Counted from the first letter of the stretch, positions 7,464 to 14,740 are shown. The stretch: 15,678 nt of DNA from JAFHCF01 sp048497495 (GCA_048497495.1 JAFHCF010000153.1:1-15678); one strand, 5' to 3'. The notes: generated by a model from the letters alone, not told the origin. Translations and numbers: made by a program.

Positions 7464-7479
7464 GTTCGAATTGCCGAAC
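7464..7479. promoter_or_regulatory. Inverted repeat GTTCG-N6-CGAAC
   Basis: A perfect 5-bp inverted repeat (GTTCGAATTGCCGAAC) lies 27 bp upstream of the WecG-type gene start, inside its likely 5' leader. It could be an operator; the arms are short enough to occur by chance. Confidence 0.25.
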
Positions 7480-7521
7480 GACCCTCCGAGGTATCCGAAA
7501 GCTACGCAATTCGCCTCGAAT

Positions 7522-7568
7522 TTTAAAGTCTTTCCCGATCTCTCGGTTAATATCCGACCTCGCGGATA
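7522..7568 (-). promoter_or_regulatory. Candidate WecG-operon promoter with adjoining inverted-repeat operator
   Basis: On the minus strand TTAACC (7545-7550) and TTTAAA (7522-7527) are 17 bp apart, a plausible weak -35/-10 pair. Directly upstream of the -35 is a perfect 6-bp inverted repeat with a 6-bp spacer, TATCCG-ACCTCG-CGGATA (7551-7568). A third TATCCG lies at 7492-7497, downstream of the -10. A two-fold site touching the -35 is the usual placement for an activator. The regulator is unknown. Confidence 0.38.
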
Positions 7569-7721
7569 CTTAAACCTTCATCGATCTCGTCAGTCATTCA
7601 TAAACCATTCCGACAAGGCGCACGAGCGATGATTCACGCCACTCCCTTCACATCGACCCGCCGAGGGGTGCGAGATCACATCTAGATGAAGATGGTGTCT
7701 TAACCATGAGAGGAGATGGCG

Positions 7722-7760
7722 GTGCGACACTCACCGAGTTTGCACCACTTGCGGTGTTGA
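7722..7760 (+). CDS. Possible 12-residue leader peptide upstream of the VpsF-like gene
   Basis: A GTG at 7722 lies 6 nt after a good ribosome binding site, AGAGGAG (7709-7715), and opens a 13-codon frame encoding MRHSPSLHHLRC. Its TGA (7758-7760) directly abuts an ATG at 7761 that is in frame with the VpsF-like gene and would give a 491-residue version of it. This arrangement suggests a translated leader or coupled start. It may also be chance; ATG 7716 would add two residues but touches the ribosome binding site. Confidence 0.3.
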   Translation: MRHSPSLHHLRC

Positions 7761-7832
7761 ATGGCCGGACATGCCGGAACCGGTCGCCTCGACGCGAGCG
7801 ATCGCTTCCGCCGGACGCCAGGATACGACCGC

Positions 7833-9236
7833 GTGAGCCTCGCCTCATCGCCTCCCTTCGCCGACGCCGCGGCGCGCGAGCCCCGGACGGGCCGCCGCGC
7901 GCCGACGAGCGCCGTCGTGGCGACGCGGATCGTCTTCGCGGCGATCGTCGCGATGTTGACGATCTCGGCGATGGCGCTGATCGAGTTCGGCGTGCCCTAC
8001 GCCTCGTCCGGCGGCAATCTTCTCACCAAGATCCATCCGGCGACCTATGTCGCGGTGATCGGCACGCTGACCTTCGCGTTGTCGCAGGGCGGTCTCGGAC
8101 GGTGGGCGGCGCGTCTGGCGATCGACAACCCCGGGGTGATCGCCTTCGCCATCGCCGTGGTTCTGCTGTTCGTCCATGTCGTGGTGGTGCAGAAGCTGCC
8201 GATGTCGGCGATCGTCGACGCCTTCGTCCTGCCGATCCTGATGTTCGCGACGCTCGGCGCCATGGACGCGGCGGCACGAGGGCGCATCGCCGACTTCCTC
8301 CACCTCTTCCTCGCGGTCAACGCGGTGATCGGTCTCGTCGAATACGGCAGCGGATGGCGGGTGACGCCGATGCGCGACATCGACGGTTCGATCATCTGGG
8401 ACTGGCGCTCGACCGCCCTGCTCGGCCATCCGCTCAACAATGCCTTCGTCACCGGCTGCTGGCTGGTGATGCTGGCGGCGGGCGCCGCCCCCCGGCTCGG
8501 AACCCTGACGCGGCTCGCGGCGATGGCGCTCGCGGCCACCGCGCTCGTCGCCTTCGGCGGCCGTGTGGCGATGGTGTTCTCCTTCATGCTGGTCGTGGTG
8601 ATCGCCGGTCTCGGCGTGCTTCGCCTCCTCGCCGGACGGCGCTTCTCGCTCACCGCGGCCGCGGTCGGCGTGGCGGCGGCGACGGCCTTCACTGTCGCGG
8701 CCGTGGTGTTGATCGACGCCGGCGCGGCGGATCGGCTGGTCGAGCGCTTCGTCGACGACAGCGGCAGCGCCGGTACCCGCATCGCCATGTTCCGCATCTT
8801 CGGCGATCTGAGTTGGGGGGAGTTCCTGCTCGGCCCCCCGCCCGACCACATGATCCAGGCACAGCGCGACTTCGGCATCCGAATCGGCATCGAGAGCACC
8901 GAGGTCGCCTTCGTCGCCTTCTACGGGTTGGTGATGGCCGTGCTCATTCTCGCCGGGCTCGCCGCCTTCCTCGCCGAACTGGTGCGCCTCACCGGCGCGG
9001 CGGGGCTCTGGCCGATCGTCTTCTTCGTGGTGACGATGTCGGCGGCGACCGGGCTTGCGAGCAAGTCGACCAACCTCGCGATCTTCACCGTGATGATGGC
9101 GACGATGATGCCGCGTCCCGCCGGCGGCCCGCGCGCGGATGGTCGACGCCCTGCCGATCAACCGGGTTTCGCCTTCATCCCGCCTCGCCCTCGCGCTATT
9201 CGTGTGTTTCGTCGACATTCGCGACACGAGAGGTGA
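7833..9236 (+). CDS. VpsF/Wzy-like polysaccharide polymerase or ligase, multi-pass membrane protein
   Basis: A 467-residue integral membrane protein with about ten or more predicted membrane segments (for example about 29-50, 70-84, 102-119, 127-144, 205-218, 228-240, 246-267, 275-294, 358-382 and 392-425). It fits the VpsF/O-antigen-ligase-like family that polymerises lipid-linked repeat units on the periplasmic face. Family-like features are S-T-A-L-L-G-H-P-L-N-N-A (193-204), and a polar periplasmic segment T-R-I-A-M-F-R-I-F (315-323) followed by L-L-G-P-P-P-D-H (332-339). It ends with an unusual basic Pro/Arg-rich tail (about 427-467). The GTG at 7833 is preferred, with AGGA 9 nt upstream. 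An ATG at 7761 would add 24 residues, lacks its own ribosome binding site, but abuts a possible leader frame. The following gene starts 2 bp after its stop, so the two are co-transcribed. Confidence 0.83.
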   Translation: MSLASSPPFADAAAREPRTGRRAPTSAVVATRIVFAAIVAMLTISAMALIEFGVPYASSGGNLLTKIHPATYVAVIGTLTFALSQGGLGRWAARLAIDNPGVIAFAIAVVLLFVHVVVVQKLPMSAIVDAFVLPILMFATLGAMDAAARGRIADFLHLFLAVNAVIGLVEYGSGWRVTPMRDIDGSIIWDWRSTALLGHPLNNAFVTGCWLVMLAAGAAPRLGTLTRLAAMALAATALVAFGGRVAMVFSFMLVVVIAGLGVLRLLAGRRFSLTAAAVGVAAATAFTVAAVVLIDAGAADRLVERFVDDSGSAGTRIAMFRIFGDLSWGEFLLGPPPDHMIQAQRDFGIRIGIESTEVAFVAFYGLVMAVLILAGLAAFLAELVRLTGAAGLWPIVFFVVTMSAATGLASKSTNLAIFTVMMATMMPRPAGGPRADGRRPADQPGFAFIPPRPRAIRVFRRHSRHER

Positions 9237-9238
9237 AC

Positions 9239-10000
9239 ATGATACGCGGTGATCCGGAACCCGGCGTTTCGGCACGGCGCGACGGCGCGGTCGAGGAGAC
9301 CGTCGTCGGCGCGGACGTGGGCCCACGCCTCGACCGCGACCACGTCGCCGCGATCATCCAACAGGTTCCACACGAGGCCTATTCGCTGACGATGCATCGG
9401 CCCGACCCGGCGACCGGCGTGGTGCGCCGGCAACGCGGCCTGATCGGCGACGTCGACGGCCACGACGTTCTCGGAGAGATCGCCGCCGGACGGTTCTGCC
9501 TGCGGCTTCACGACATCGCCGAGTTCGCCGGTCATTTCGACATCCCGCTGCCGGAAGGTCCCTTCCCGGTGCCGCCGTCCCATCGGCTGCGCCACGGCCT
9601 GATCGTCGCCTCGCCGCGCCTCGCGTTCACCCTGCCGCCCGCCGCGAGCGAAGGCGCGCTCCGCGTGCTGGAGGGGCATGCCGACCTCGTCGCGTCTTGC
9701 CCGTCCGGTTCGGGGCGGCCTCGCGAGCCGGTCGCGGCGGCCTCTCCTGGGGAAATTCTGGCCTGGCGGCCCGGCCCGGCCCCGATGATCGTCAGCGGCG
9801 ACGGACTGCTCCTGGCGCTGACCTTCGATCTGGTGGCGGCGACCGGCCGCGGCGGATGGGCGCGGTTCGCCGAGGCGCTGCGGCGGGTGCCGGCGGCGTT
9901 GCGCGCCGGTCTGGGGCCGCCCGGCGGCGCGGCGACGCGCGGTGGCGGAGCCGATTTCCGGTTGGCGCGGACCCGACCGACGGTCCGGGTGGCGCCGTGA
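9239..10000 (+). CDS. Degenerate cupin/JmjC-like protein in the polysaccharide operon
   Basis: A 253-residue soluble protein that I cannot assign firmly. Its layout matches small JmjC-like cupins. There is an N-terminal L-D-R-D-H-V-A-A-I-I segment (31-40), then G-H-D-V-L-G-E-I-A-A-G-R-F-C-L-R-L (74-90). The position where the family reads 'ISSPGA..pyH.D..hNfL.qi.G' is here L-I-V-A-S-P-R-L-A-F-T-L-P (121-133) followed by L-R-V-L-E-G-H (141-147). The segment normally like 'PGd.l.wp...pH.v.n.dgl..SlT' is P-G-E-I-L-A-W-R-P-G-P-A-P-M-I-V-S-G-D-G (170-189). None of the expected His/Asp iron ligands is present, so any such fold would be non-catalytic. The C-terminus (about 220-253) is low-complexity Gly/Ala/Arg. 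The start ATG has GAGAGG 5 nt upstream and is 2 bp after the VpsF-like stop, which suggests coupling. A role in polysaccharide assembly is only inferred from position. Confidence 0.7.
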   Translation: MIRGDPEPGVSARRDGAVEETVVGADVGPRLDRDHVAAIIQQVPHEAYSLTMHRPDPATGVVRRQRGLIGDVDGHDVLGEIAAGRFCLRLHDIAEFAGHFDIPLPEGPFPVPPSHRLRHGLIVASPRLAFTLPPAASEGALRVLEGHADLVASCPSGSGRPREPVAAASPGEILAWRPGPAPMIVSGDGLLLALTFDLVAATGRGGWARFAEALRRVPAALRAGLGPPGGAATRGGGADFRLARTRPTVRVAP

Positions 10001-10154
10001 CGGCGGCGATCTCCCGCCTCGGCGCAACGGTCCCGAGCGGCGCCATGGGTTGCCTACACCGGCTCATTCGGGCGAGATCACGGGGCGTTCGATTCGCACT
10101 ACGATCCCGGACCCGGGGCCATCGCCCCACCCCGGCGGCGACGGCCTTCGACGG
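10001..10154. other. 154-bp intergenic gap before the flippase gene
   Basis: No gene is visible. It contains a short GC hairpin GGGGC-CATC-GCCCC (10115-10128) 27 bp before the next start. There is no T-run, so it is not a typical terminator; it could affect translation of the flippase gene. An internal promoter is possible but none could be recognised. Confidence 0.3.
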
Positions 10155-11600
10155 ATGATGCTCAGACAGACGCTCCTCTACCTCCCCGCCCAATTCCTGG
10201 GGCCGCTCGCGATGTTCGTGGCGGCGGTGGTGTGGACGCATCTGCTCGATGCCGAGACCTACGGGGTCGTCTCCTACGTGCTGGCGGCGCAGGAACTGGT
10301 CTACATGCTGACCATCGCCTGGTGGTCGCTCTATGTGCTGCGCTACCGCGCCGCGATGGACGAGGATCGGCGGACCCGGTTGGTCGACGCCGACAACGCG
10401 GTGGTGCTCGGCGGCGCGATCCTTCAGGTGATCGTGGCGGTGCCGCTGCTCCTCGCCCTCGACCTGACGCCGACGGTGGGGTTCTTCGTCGCGTCCACCG
10501 TCCTCTTCGTGTCGCGGTCGCTGCTCACCCACTACAGCGAGATCGCCCGCACCGAGCAGGCGATCGGCACCTACACCATCGCCCAGCTCGCCGGTCCACT
10601 GTTCGGCACCCTCGCCTCCTTCGTCGGCGTGATCGGCTTCGGCGCCTCGCCGACGGCGGCGCTCGCCGGCATCGCCCTGGTTCAGGCCGTCGGCCTCGCC
10701 GTGGTGATGATCCGGCTGCGGGTGAAGCCCTTCGTCCGGCTACCCGATCGCGACGTCGTCGGGGCCGCCCTGCTCTATGGGCTGCCGATGCTGGCGGCCG
10801 GCATGTTCGGTTGGGTGGCGACCAACGGCATCCGCCTCGTCGTCGACGAGATGGCGGGGGCGGAGGCGCTCGGCCTCCTGTCGGTCGGCTGGGGGCTCGG
10901 GCAGAGGGTGTCCTCGGTGGCGGCGATGCTGCTCACCGCCGCAGCCTTCCCGATCGCCGTCCGCCTCTACGAGAGCGGCGACGAGGAGGGCGCCCTGAAG
11001 CGGCTCGCCGACAACGGCTCGATGCTCTTCGCCCTCCTGGCGCCGACCACCGCCGGGGTGGCGATGGTCGCCCGACCGCTGGTCGATCTGATGATCGCCA
11101 CGCCGTTCCGCGCGGCGACGGTGGCGATCCTGCCGCTCGCCGTCCTCGCCGGTTCGCTGCGCAACCAGCGGGCCCATTTCGCCGATCAGATCTTCCTGCT
11201 CCATTCCGCCCCGGCTCGGCTGTTGCCGATCGCCGTCATCGAGGCCATGGCCTGCACGGCCGGCACCGTGCTCGGCCTCCTGTGGGGCGGCCCCGGCATC
11301 GGCGGATTGGTGGCGGCGACCGTCGGCTGTCTCGCCGGAACGGCGCTCACCGTCGTCATCACCTTCGCGGTGGCGATGAAGGACTATCGGCTGCGGCCGC
11401 AATGGAGCGCCTGGGCGCGCATCCTGGTGGCGACCGGGGCGATGTGCGCGGGGCTGGCGGTGGTGCCGTGGACGGGCGGCGTCGGCGGGCTGGTGGCGGA
11501 GATTCTCGCCGGCATGGCGATCTACGGGGGCGTCCTGGCGGCGGTCTTCCCGGCCGAACGGCACATCGCGATCACGAAGTTGCGCGACCGCTTCGGCTGA
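10155..11600 (+). CDS. Wzx-like polysaccharide flippase (MOP superfamily)
   Basis: A 481-residue membrane protein that is almost entirely hydrophobic segments with short loops, about 12-14 predicted helices. That is the length and layout of Wzx/oligosaccharide flippases, which move the lipid-linked repeat unit across the inner membrane. The N-terminus (M-L-R-Q-T-L-L-Y-L-P-A-Q-F-L-G-P) and the first-loop pattern H-L-L-D-A-E-T-Y-G-V-V-S-Y (about 29-41) match the '..l.p.eyG.....' signature of the family. It lies downstream of the VpsF-like polymerase on the same strand, as expected for a Wzx/Wzy locus. Adjacent ATG codons at 10155 and 10158 are equally possible; the ribosome binding site is weak. 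An in-frame extension upstream to 9942 overlaps the previous gene and is not used. It is the last recognisable polysaccharide gene in this direction. Confidence 0.88.
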   Translation: MMLRQTLLYLPAQFLGPLAMFVAAVVWTHLLDAETYGVVSYVLAAQELVYMLTIAWWSLYVLRYRAAMDEDRRTRLVDADNAVVLGGAILQVIVAVPLLLALDLTPTVGFFVASTVLFVSRSLLTHYSEIARTEQAIGTYTIAQLAGPLFGTLASFVGVIGFGASPTAALAGIALVQAVGLAVVMIRLRVKPFVRLPDRDVVGAALLYGLPMLAAGMFGWVATNGIRLVVDEMAGAEALGLLSVGWGLGQRVSSVAAMLLTAAAFPIAVRLYESGDEEGALKRLADNGSMLFALLAPTTAGVAMVARPLVDLMIATPFRAATVAILPLAVLAGSLRNQRAHFADQIFLLHSAPARLLPIAVIEAMACTAGTVLGLLWGGPGIGGLVAATVGCLAGTALTVVITFAVAMKDYRLRPQWSAWARILVATGAMCAGLAVVPWTGGVGGLVAEILAGMAIYGGVLAAVFPAERHIAITKLRDRFG

Positions 11601-11612
11601 GGAAGACAGCCG
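11594..11612 (+). other. Small stem-loop over the flippase stop codon
   Basis: CGGCTG (11594-11599) and CAGCCG (11607-11612) form a perfect 6-bp stem with a 7-nt loop and include the stop codon. No T-tract follows, so a classical terminator is unlikely. It marks the boundary between the polysaccharide genes and the next operon and may be a weak 3'-end signal. Confidence 0.25.
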
Positions 11613-11695
11613 CGCATCCCCCATGATAGAGCGGAAGCGACGGACCCCGGAGCAGCGGGCGATCCGAGTTTCGCCCCTCAGCACGGACGCGCCCA

Positions 11696-12949
11696 TTGTC
11701 TCACCCCGACGCGAGCGCGGACCCGGCGGCATCCGGCCGCGACGTTCTGCGGATACGCGATTTTCGCCTCTTCCTCGGCGCCCGCTTCGCCACCGGCCTG
11801 GCGATCCAGGTCTACGACGTCGGCGTCGGCTGGTACGTCTACGACATCACCCGTTCGGTCTGGGCGCTGGGGCTCGTCGGGCTGGCGGTGTTCCTGCCGA
11901 ACCTGCTCCTGGCGCTGCCCGCCGGCGAGGTCGCCGACCGGTTCGACCGCCGCCTGGTGGTCACCGCCGCCTTCGCCACCATGGCGTTGGCGGCGCTGGG
12001 CATGTTCGTCACGGTGAGCGCCGGGGCGACGACGCCGTGGCCGGTCTACGCGCTGGCCGCCCTTCTGGGCTCGGCGCGCGCCTTCGCCATGCCGGCGCTT
12101 CAGGCGCTGCTGCCGGCGCTGGTGCCGCGCCGGGTCTTCCCCTCGGCGATCGCCTGGGGGTCGTCGGTCTGGCAGATCTCGACCATCGCCGGCCCGGCGG
12201 TCGGCGGCCTGCTCTACGCGGTCGGCCCGGAGGTGGTCTTCGGCTCGGCGCTCGTCGCCTTCGCGATGGGTGCCGCCGCCGTCTTCGCCATCGTGCCGCG
12301 ACCCTCGAACGGCAACGCCAACAAGCCGACGATCACCAGTCTTCTCGCCGGCATCGCCTTCATCCGCTCAAAGCCGCAGATCCTCGGGGCGATCTCGCTC
12401 GATCTCTTCGCGGTGCTGCTCGGCGGCGCCACGGCGCTGCTGCCGGTCTATGCCCGCGACATCCTGATGACCGGCCCCTGGGGCCTCGGCCTGCTGCGCT
12501 CGGCGCCGGCGATCGGCGCGGCGCTGGTCGGCGTGATGCTCGCCCATCGGCCGATGCAACGCCATGCCGGAACCACGATGTTCGTCGCCGTGGCGGTCTT
12601 CGGGCTGGCGACCATCGGGTTCGGCCTTTCGACCTCGCTGCCGGTGGCGATGGGGTTCCTCTTCGTGCTCGGCGGCGCCGACATGATCTCCGTGGTGATC
12701 CGCATCACGCTGGTCCAGCAGGAGACGCCGGACGACATGCGCGGGCGGGTCTCGGCGGTGAATTCGGTGTTCATCGGCGCTTCCAACGAGCTCGGCCAAT
12801 TCGAATCCGGGGCGCTCGCCGCCCTGATCGGGCCGGTCGGCGCGGTGGTGGCGGGCGGTGTCGGGACACTGCTGGTGGCTGCCATGTGGGCCCGGCTCTT
12901 TCCCGACCTGCGACGACGCGACAGACTGATCGATCTCGAGGGAGCATGA
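11696..12949 (+). CDS. MFS transporter of the EntS/MFS_3 type
   Basis: A 417-residue, twelve-helix major facilitator resembling the enterobactin-exporter-like MFS_3 group. It opens V-L-R-I-R-D-F-R-L-F-L-G-A-R (17-30), the usual '.l...nFr.l..g' start of this group. It has the helix 2-3 motif G-E-V-A-D-R-F-D-R-R (77-86), and Q-Q-E-T-P-D-D-M-R-G-R-V-S-A-V-N-S-V-F at about 341-359, highly characteristic of this family. It probably exports a small molecule by proton antiport; the substrate is unknown. The start is uncertain: the frame opens with TTG at 11696 and no clear ribosome binding site, and no ATG lies between it and the first helix. Its stop overlaps the next gene's start (ATGA, 12946-12949). 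The 95 bp upstream should hold the operon promoter, but none is obvious. Confidence 0.88.
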   Translation: MSHPDASADPAASGRDVLRIRDFRLFLGARFATGLAIQVYDVGVGWYVYDITRSVWALGLVGLAVFLPNLLLALPAGEVADRFDRRLVVTAAFATMALAALGMFVTVSAGATTPWPVYALAALLGSARAFAMPALQALLPALVPRRVFPSAIAWGSSVWQISTIAGPAVGGLLYAVGPEVVFGSALVAFAMGAAAVFAIVPRPSNGNANKPTITSLLAGIAFIRSKPQILGAISLDLFAVLLGGATALLPVYARDILMTGPWGLGLLRSAPAIGAALVGVMLAHRPMQRHAGTTMFVAVAVFGLATIGFGLSTSLPVAMGFLFVLGGADMISVVIRITLVQQETPDDMRGRVSAVNSVFIGASNELGQFESGALAALIGPVGAVVAGGVGTLLVAAMWARLFPDLRRRDRLIDLEGA

Positions 12950-13785
12950 CGGCGGCGATGGGTGGATTCGAAATCGGACAATTGGCGTTCCTCGCCGCGG
13001 TGTTGCTCGGCGCCGGCGTCGTCTCCGGACTTCTCGCCGGTCTCTTCGGGGTCGGCGGCGGGGCGGTGATGGTGCCGGTGCTCTACCAACTCTTCGGCGT
13101 CATCGGGGTGCCCGAGTCCTTGAATATTCAGCTCGCGGTCGGCACTTCGCTCGCCGTCATCATCCCGACCTCGATCCGCTCCTTCATGGTCCATCGGGCG
13201 CGCGGCGCGGTCGACGAGGAGTTGCTCAAGGCCTGGGCGATCCCGACGGTCCTCGGCGTGCTGGCGGGGTCGTGGATCGCCTCCTTCGCGCCGCCGGCGG
13301 TGTTCAAGCTGGCGTTCGTCTTCGTCGCCTTCGCCACCGCGATCAAGCTGGGCTTCGGCAAGGCGTCGTGGAAGGTCGCCGACGAGGTGCCGGGCGAGCC
13401 TTGGCGGGCGATGATCGGCGGCTTCACCGGCCTCTTGTCGGCGTTGATGGGCATCGGTGGCGGCTCGATCGTCAATCTGATCCTGAGCTTCTGCAACACG
13501 CCGATCCACCGCTCGGTCGCCACCGCCTCCGGCGTCGGCGTCCTGATCTCGATCCCCGGCGCCATCGGCTACGTGCTGGCGGGCTGGAGCCAGATGGGAT
13601 CGCTGCCGCCGCTGTCCCTCGGCTTCGTGTCGCTGATCGGCGCGGCGCTGATCATGCCGACCAGCGTCTTCGTCGCGCCGATCGGGGCACGGCTCGCCCA
13701 CCGTCTGCGGAAGCGGACGCTGGAGATCGCCTTCGCCCTGTTCCTGGCGGCGATGGGTCTGCGCTTCGTCATCACTCTGATCTGA
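12946..13785 (+). CDS. TauE/SafE-family membrane permease
   Basis: A 279-residue member of the TauE/SafE family, transporters linked to sulfonates, sulfoacetate, sulfite and other organic anions. The family's two-fold repeat is clear: G-L-L-A-G-L-F-G-V-G-G-G-A-V-M-V-P (28-44) in the first half and G-L-L-S-A-L-M-G-I-G-G-G-S-I-V (162-176) in the second, each followed by a conserved A-V-G-T-S-L or A-T-A-S-G-V stretch. About eight helices are predicted. The ATG overlaps the MFS stop and has GAGGGAG just upstream, so translation is coupled to the exporter. The hydrolase gene follows after 15 bp. The substrate cannot be read from sequence. Confidence 0.93.
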   Translation: MTAAMGGFEIGQLAFLAAVLLGAGVVSGLLAGLFGVGGGAVMVPVLYQLFGVIGVPESLNIQLAVGTSLAVIIPTSIRSFMVHRARGAVDEELLKAWAIPTVLGVLAGSWIASFAPPAVFKLAFVFVAFATAIKLGFGKASWKVADEVPGEPWRAMIGGFTGLLSALMGIGGGSIVNLILSFCNTPIHRSVATASGVGVLISIPGAIGYVLAGWSQMGSLPPLSLGFVSLIGAALIMPTSVFVAPIGARLAHRLRKRTLEIAFALFLAAMGLRFVITLI

Positions 13786-13787
13786 GC

Positions 13788-13792
13788 GGAGG
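13788..13792 (+). promoter_or_regulatory. Ribosome binding site of the MBL-fold hydrolase
   Basis: A perfect GGAGG lies 8 nt before the ATG at 13801, just after the TauE/SafE stop, and supports that start. Confidence 0.7.
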
Positions 13793-13800
13793 CACCTCGG

Positions 13801-14715
13801 ATGACCGACGCCCCTCCCCGCTTCGATCGAACCTTCGACGCCCGCCACGGCGAGGCGGTGCGGCTCTCCGACCTCGTCACGCGGGTGGTGGCGCCGAACC
13901 CCGGTCCCTTCACCTTCCACGGCACCAACAGCTTCGTGGTCGGCACCCGATCCGTCGCGGTGATCGATCCGGGGCCGGACGATCCCGCCCATGTCGCGGC
14001 GCTGATGCGGGCGATCGACGGGCGGGAGGTCACCGCGATCCTGGTCACCCACACCCATCGCGACCATTCGCCGGCGGCGCGGCCGCTCGCGGCGGCGACC
14101 GGCGCGAAGCTCCACGGCGAGGGGCCGCACCGGCCGGCGCGGCCCCTCGAACTCGGCGAGATCAATCCGCTCGATGCCTCGGGCGATCACGACTTCCGCC
14201 CCGACGTGGTGCTCGGCGACGGCGACGTGATCTCGGGCGACGGCTGGTCGCTGGAGGCGATCGCCACCCCCGGCCACACGCCGAACCACCTGTGTCTGGC
14301 GCTGGCGCGGGAGAGCACGATCTTCACCGGCGACCACGTGATGGCGTGGTCGACTTCGATCGTCGCCCCGCCCGACGGGCTGATGGCCGACTACATGGCC
14401 TCGCTCGCCAAGCTCGCGGCGCGGCCCGAACGGCTGCTGCTGCCGGCCCACGGCAACGGCATCGCCGAGCCGGCCGAGTTCCTCGACGCCTTGGCGCGCC
14501 ATCGCCGGGGTCGCGAGCGGGCGGTGCTCGAGCGGCTGGCGGCGGGCGACGAGACCATCCCCGACATGGTGCGGGTGGTCTACGCCGAGGTCGACCGCGC
14601 GCTCCACGGCGCCGCCGCGCTGTCGATGCTCGCCCATGTCGAGGATCTGGTGGCGCGCGGCCTGGTCGTGACCGACGGCCGGGTCGATCTCGGCGCGCGC
14701 TATCGGCTGGTGTGA
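13801..14715 (+). CDS. MBL-fold metallohydrolase with C-terminal winged-helix (LACTB2-like)
   Basis: A 304-residue metallo-beta-lactamase-fold hydrolase. The metal motif T-H-T-H-R-D-H (83-89) is complete, with further ligands in G-H-T-P-N-H (158-163), G-D-H-V-M (177-181) and P-A-H-G (215-218). This indicates a binuclear zinc hydrolase. Residues about 225-300 form the winged-helix-like tail typical of LACTB2-like proteins (E-T-I-P-D-M-V-R-V-V-Y near 251-261, and H-V-E-D-L-V-A-R-G-L-V near 279-289). LACTB2 itself is a ribonuclease; bacterial relatives are usually annotated only as hydrolases, so the substrate is open. The ATG has GGAGG (13788-13792) 8 nt upstream. It is the third gene of the MFS/TauE operon and converges on the DUF1499 gene with 25 bp between stops. 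Confidence 0.93.
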   Translation: MTDAPPRFDRTFDARHGEAVRLSDLVTRVVAPNPGPFTFHGTNSFVVGTRSVAVIDPGPDDPAHVAALMRAIDGREVTAILVTHTHRDHSPAARPLAAATGAKLHGEGPHRPARPLELGEINPLDASGDHDFRPDVVLGDGDVISGDGWSLEAIATPGHTPNHLCLALARESTIFTGDHVMAWSTSIVAPPDGLMADYMASLAKLAARPERLLLPAHGNGIAEPAEFLDALARHRRGRERAVLERLAAGDETIPDMVRVVYAEVDRALHGAAALSMLAHVEDLVARGLVVTDGRVDLGARYRLV

Positions 14716-14740
14716 GGGACGGGGCGGGGCGCGGGGCGCC

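Larger units (their letters stand above)
7438..7832. other. AT-richer intergenic control region between divergent polysaccharide operons
   Basis: This 395-bp stretch has no convincing gene of normal length and is clearly richer in A/T than the rest, especially 7500-7620. It must carry the promoter of the minus-strand WecG operon and that of the plus-strand VpsF-like operon. It holds GTTCG-N6-CGAAC (7464-7479), TATCCG-N6-CGGATA (7551-7568), a 10-bp palindrome CATCTAGATG (7679-7688), and a short upstream frame at 7722-7760; each is listed separately where useful. Confidence 0.7.

Noticed and set aside
7679..7688. Palindrome CATCTAGATG as an operator
   Set aside because: A single 10-bp palindrome with no flanking symmetry or repeat; noted in the region entry but too weak alone.
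7706..9238. Upstream in-frame extension of the cupin-like gene giving a 764-residue protein
   Set aside because: It reads the VpsF-like gene in the wrong frame. GAGAGG before ATG 9239 supports the short gene.
7845..9326. A 493-codon minus-strand frame opposite the VpsF-like gene
   Set aside because: The translation is rich in His, Arg, Glu and Asp without hydrophobic core segments, the usual reverse image of a membrane-protein gene.
11623..12945. Upstream in-frame extension of the TauE/SafE gene giving a 720-residue protein
   Set aside because: The extension is an out-of-frame reading of the MFS gene; the ATG at 12946 has a ribosome binding site and a full family-length product.
12448..14637. 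A 729-codon minus-strand frame crossing three plus-strand genes
   Set aside because: It spans the MFS, TauE/SafE and MBL genes, all of which have strong motifs and ribosome binding sites on the plus strand.
14716..14740. Terminator between the convergent MBL and DUF1499 genes
   Set aside because: The 25 bp are G-rich with no self-complementary stem plus T-run that I could draw.
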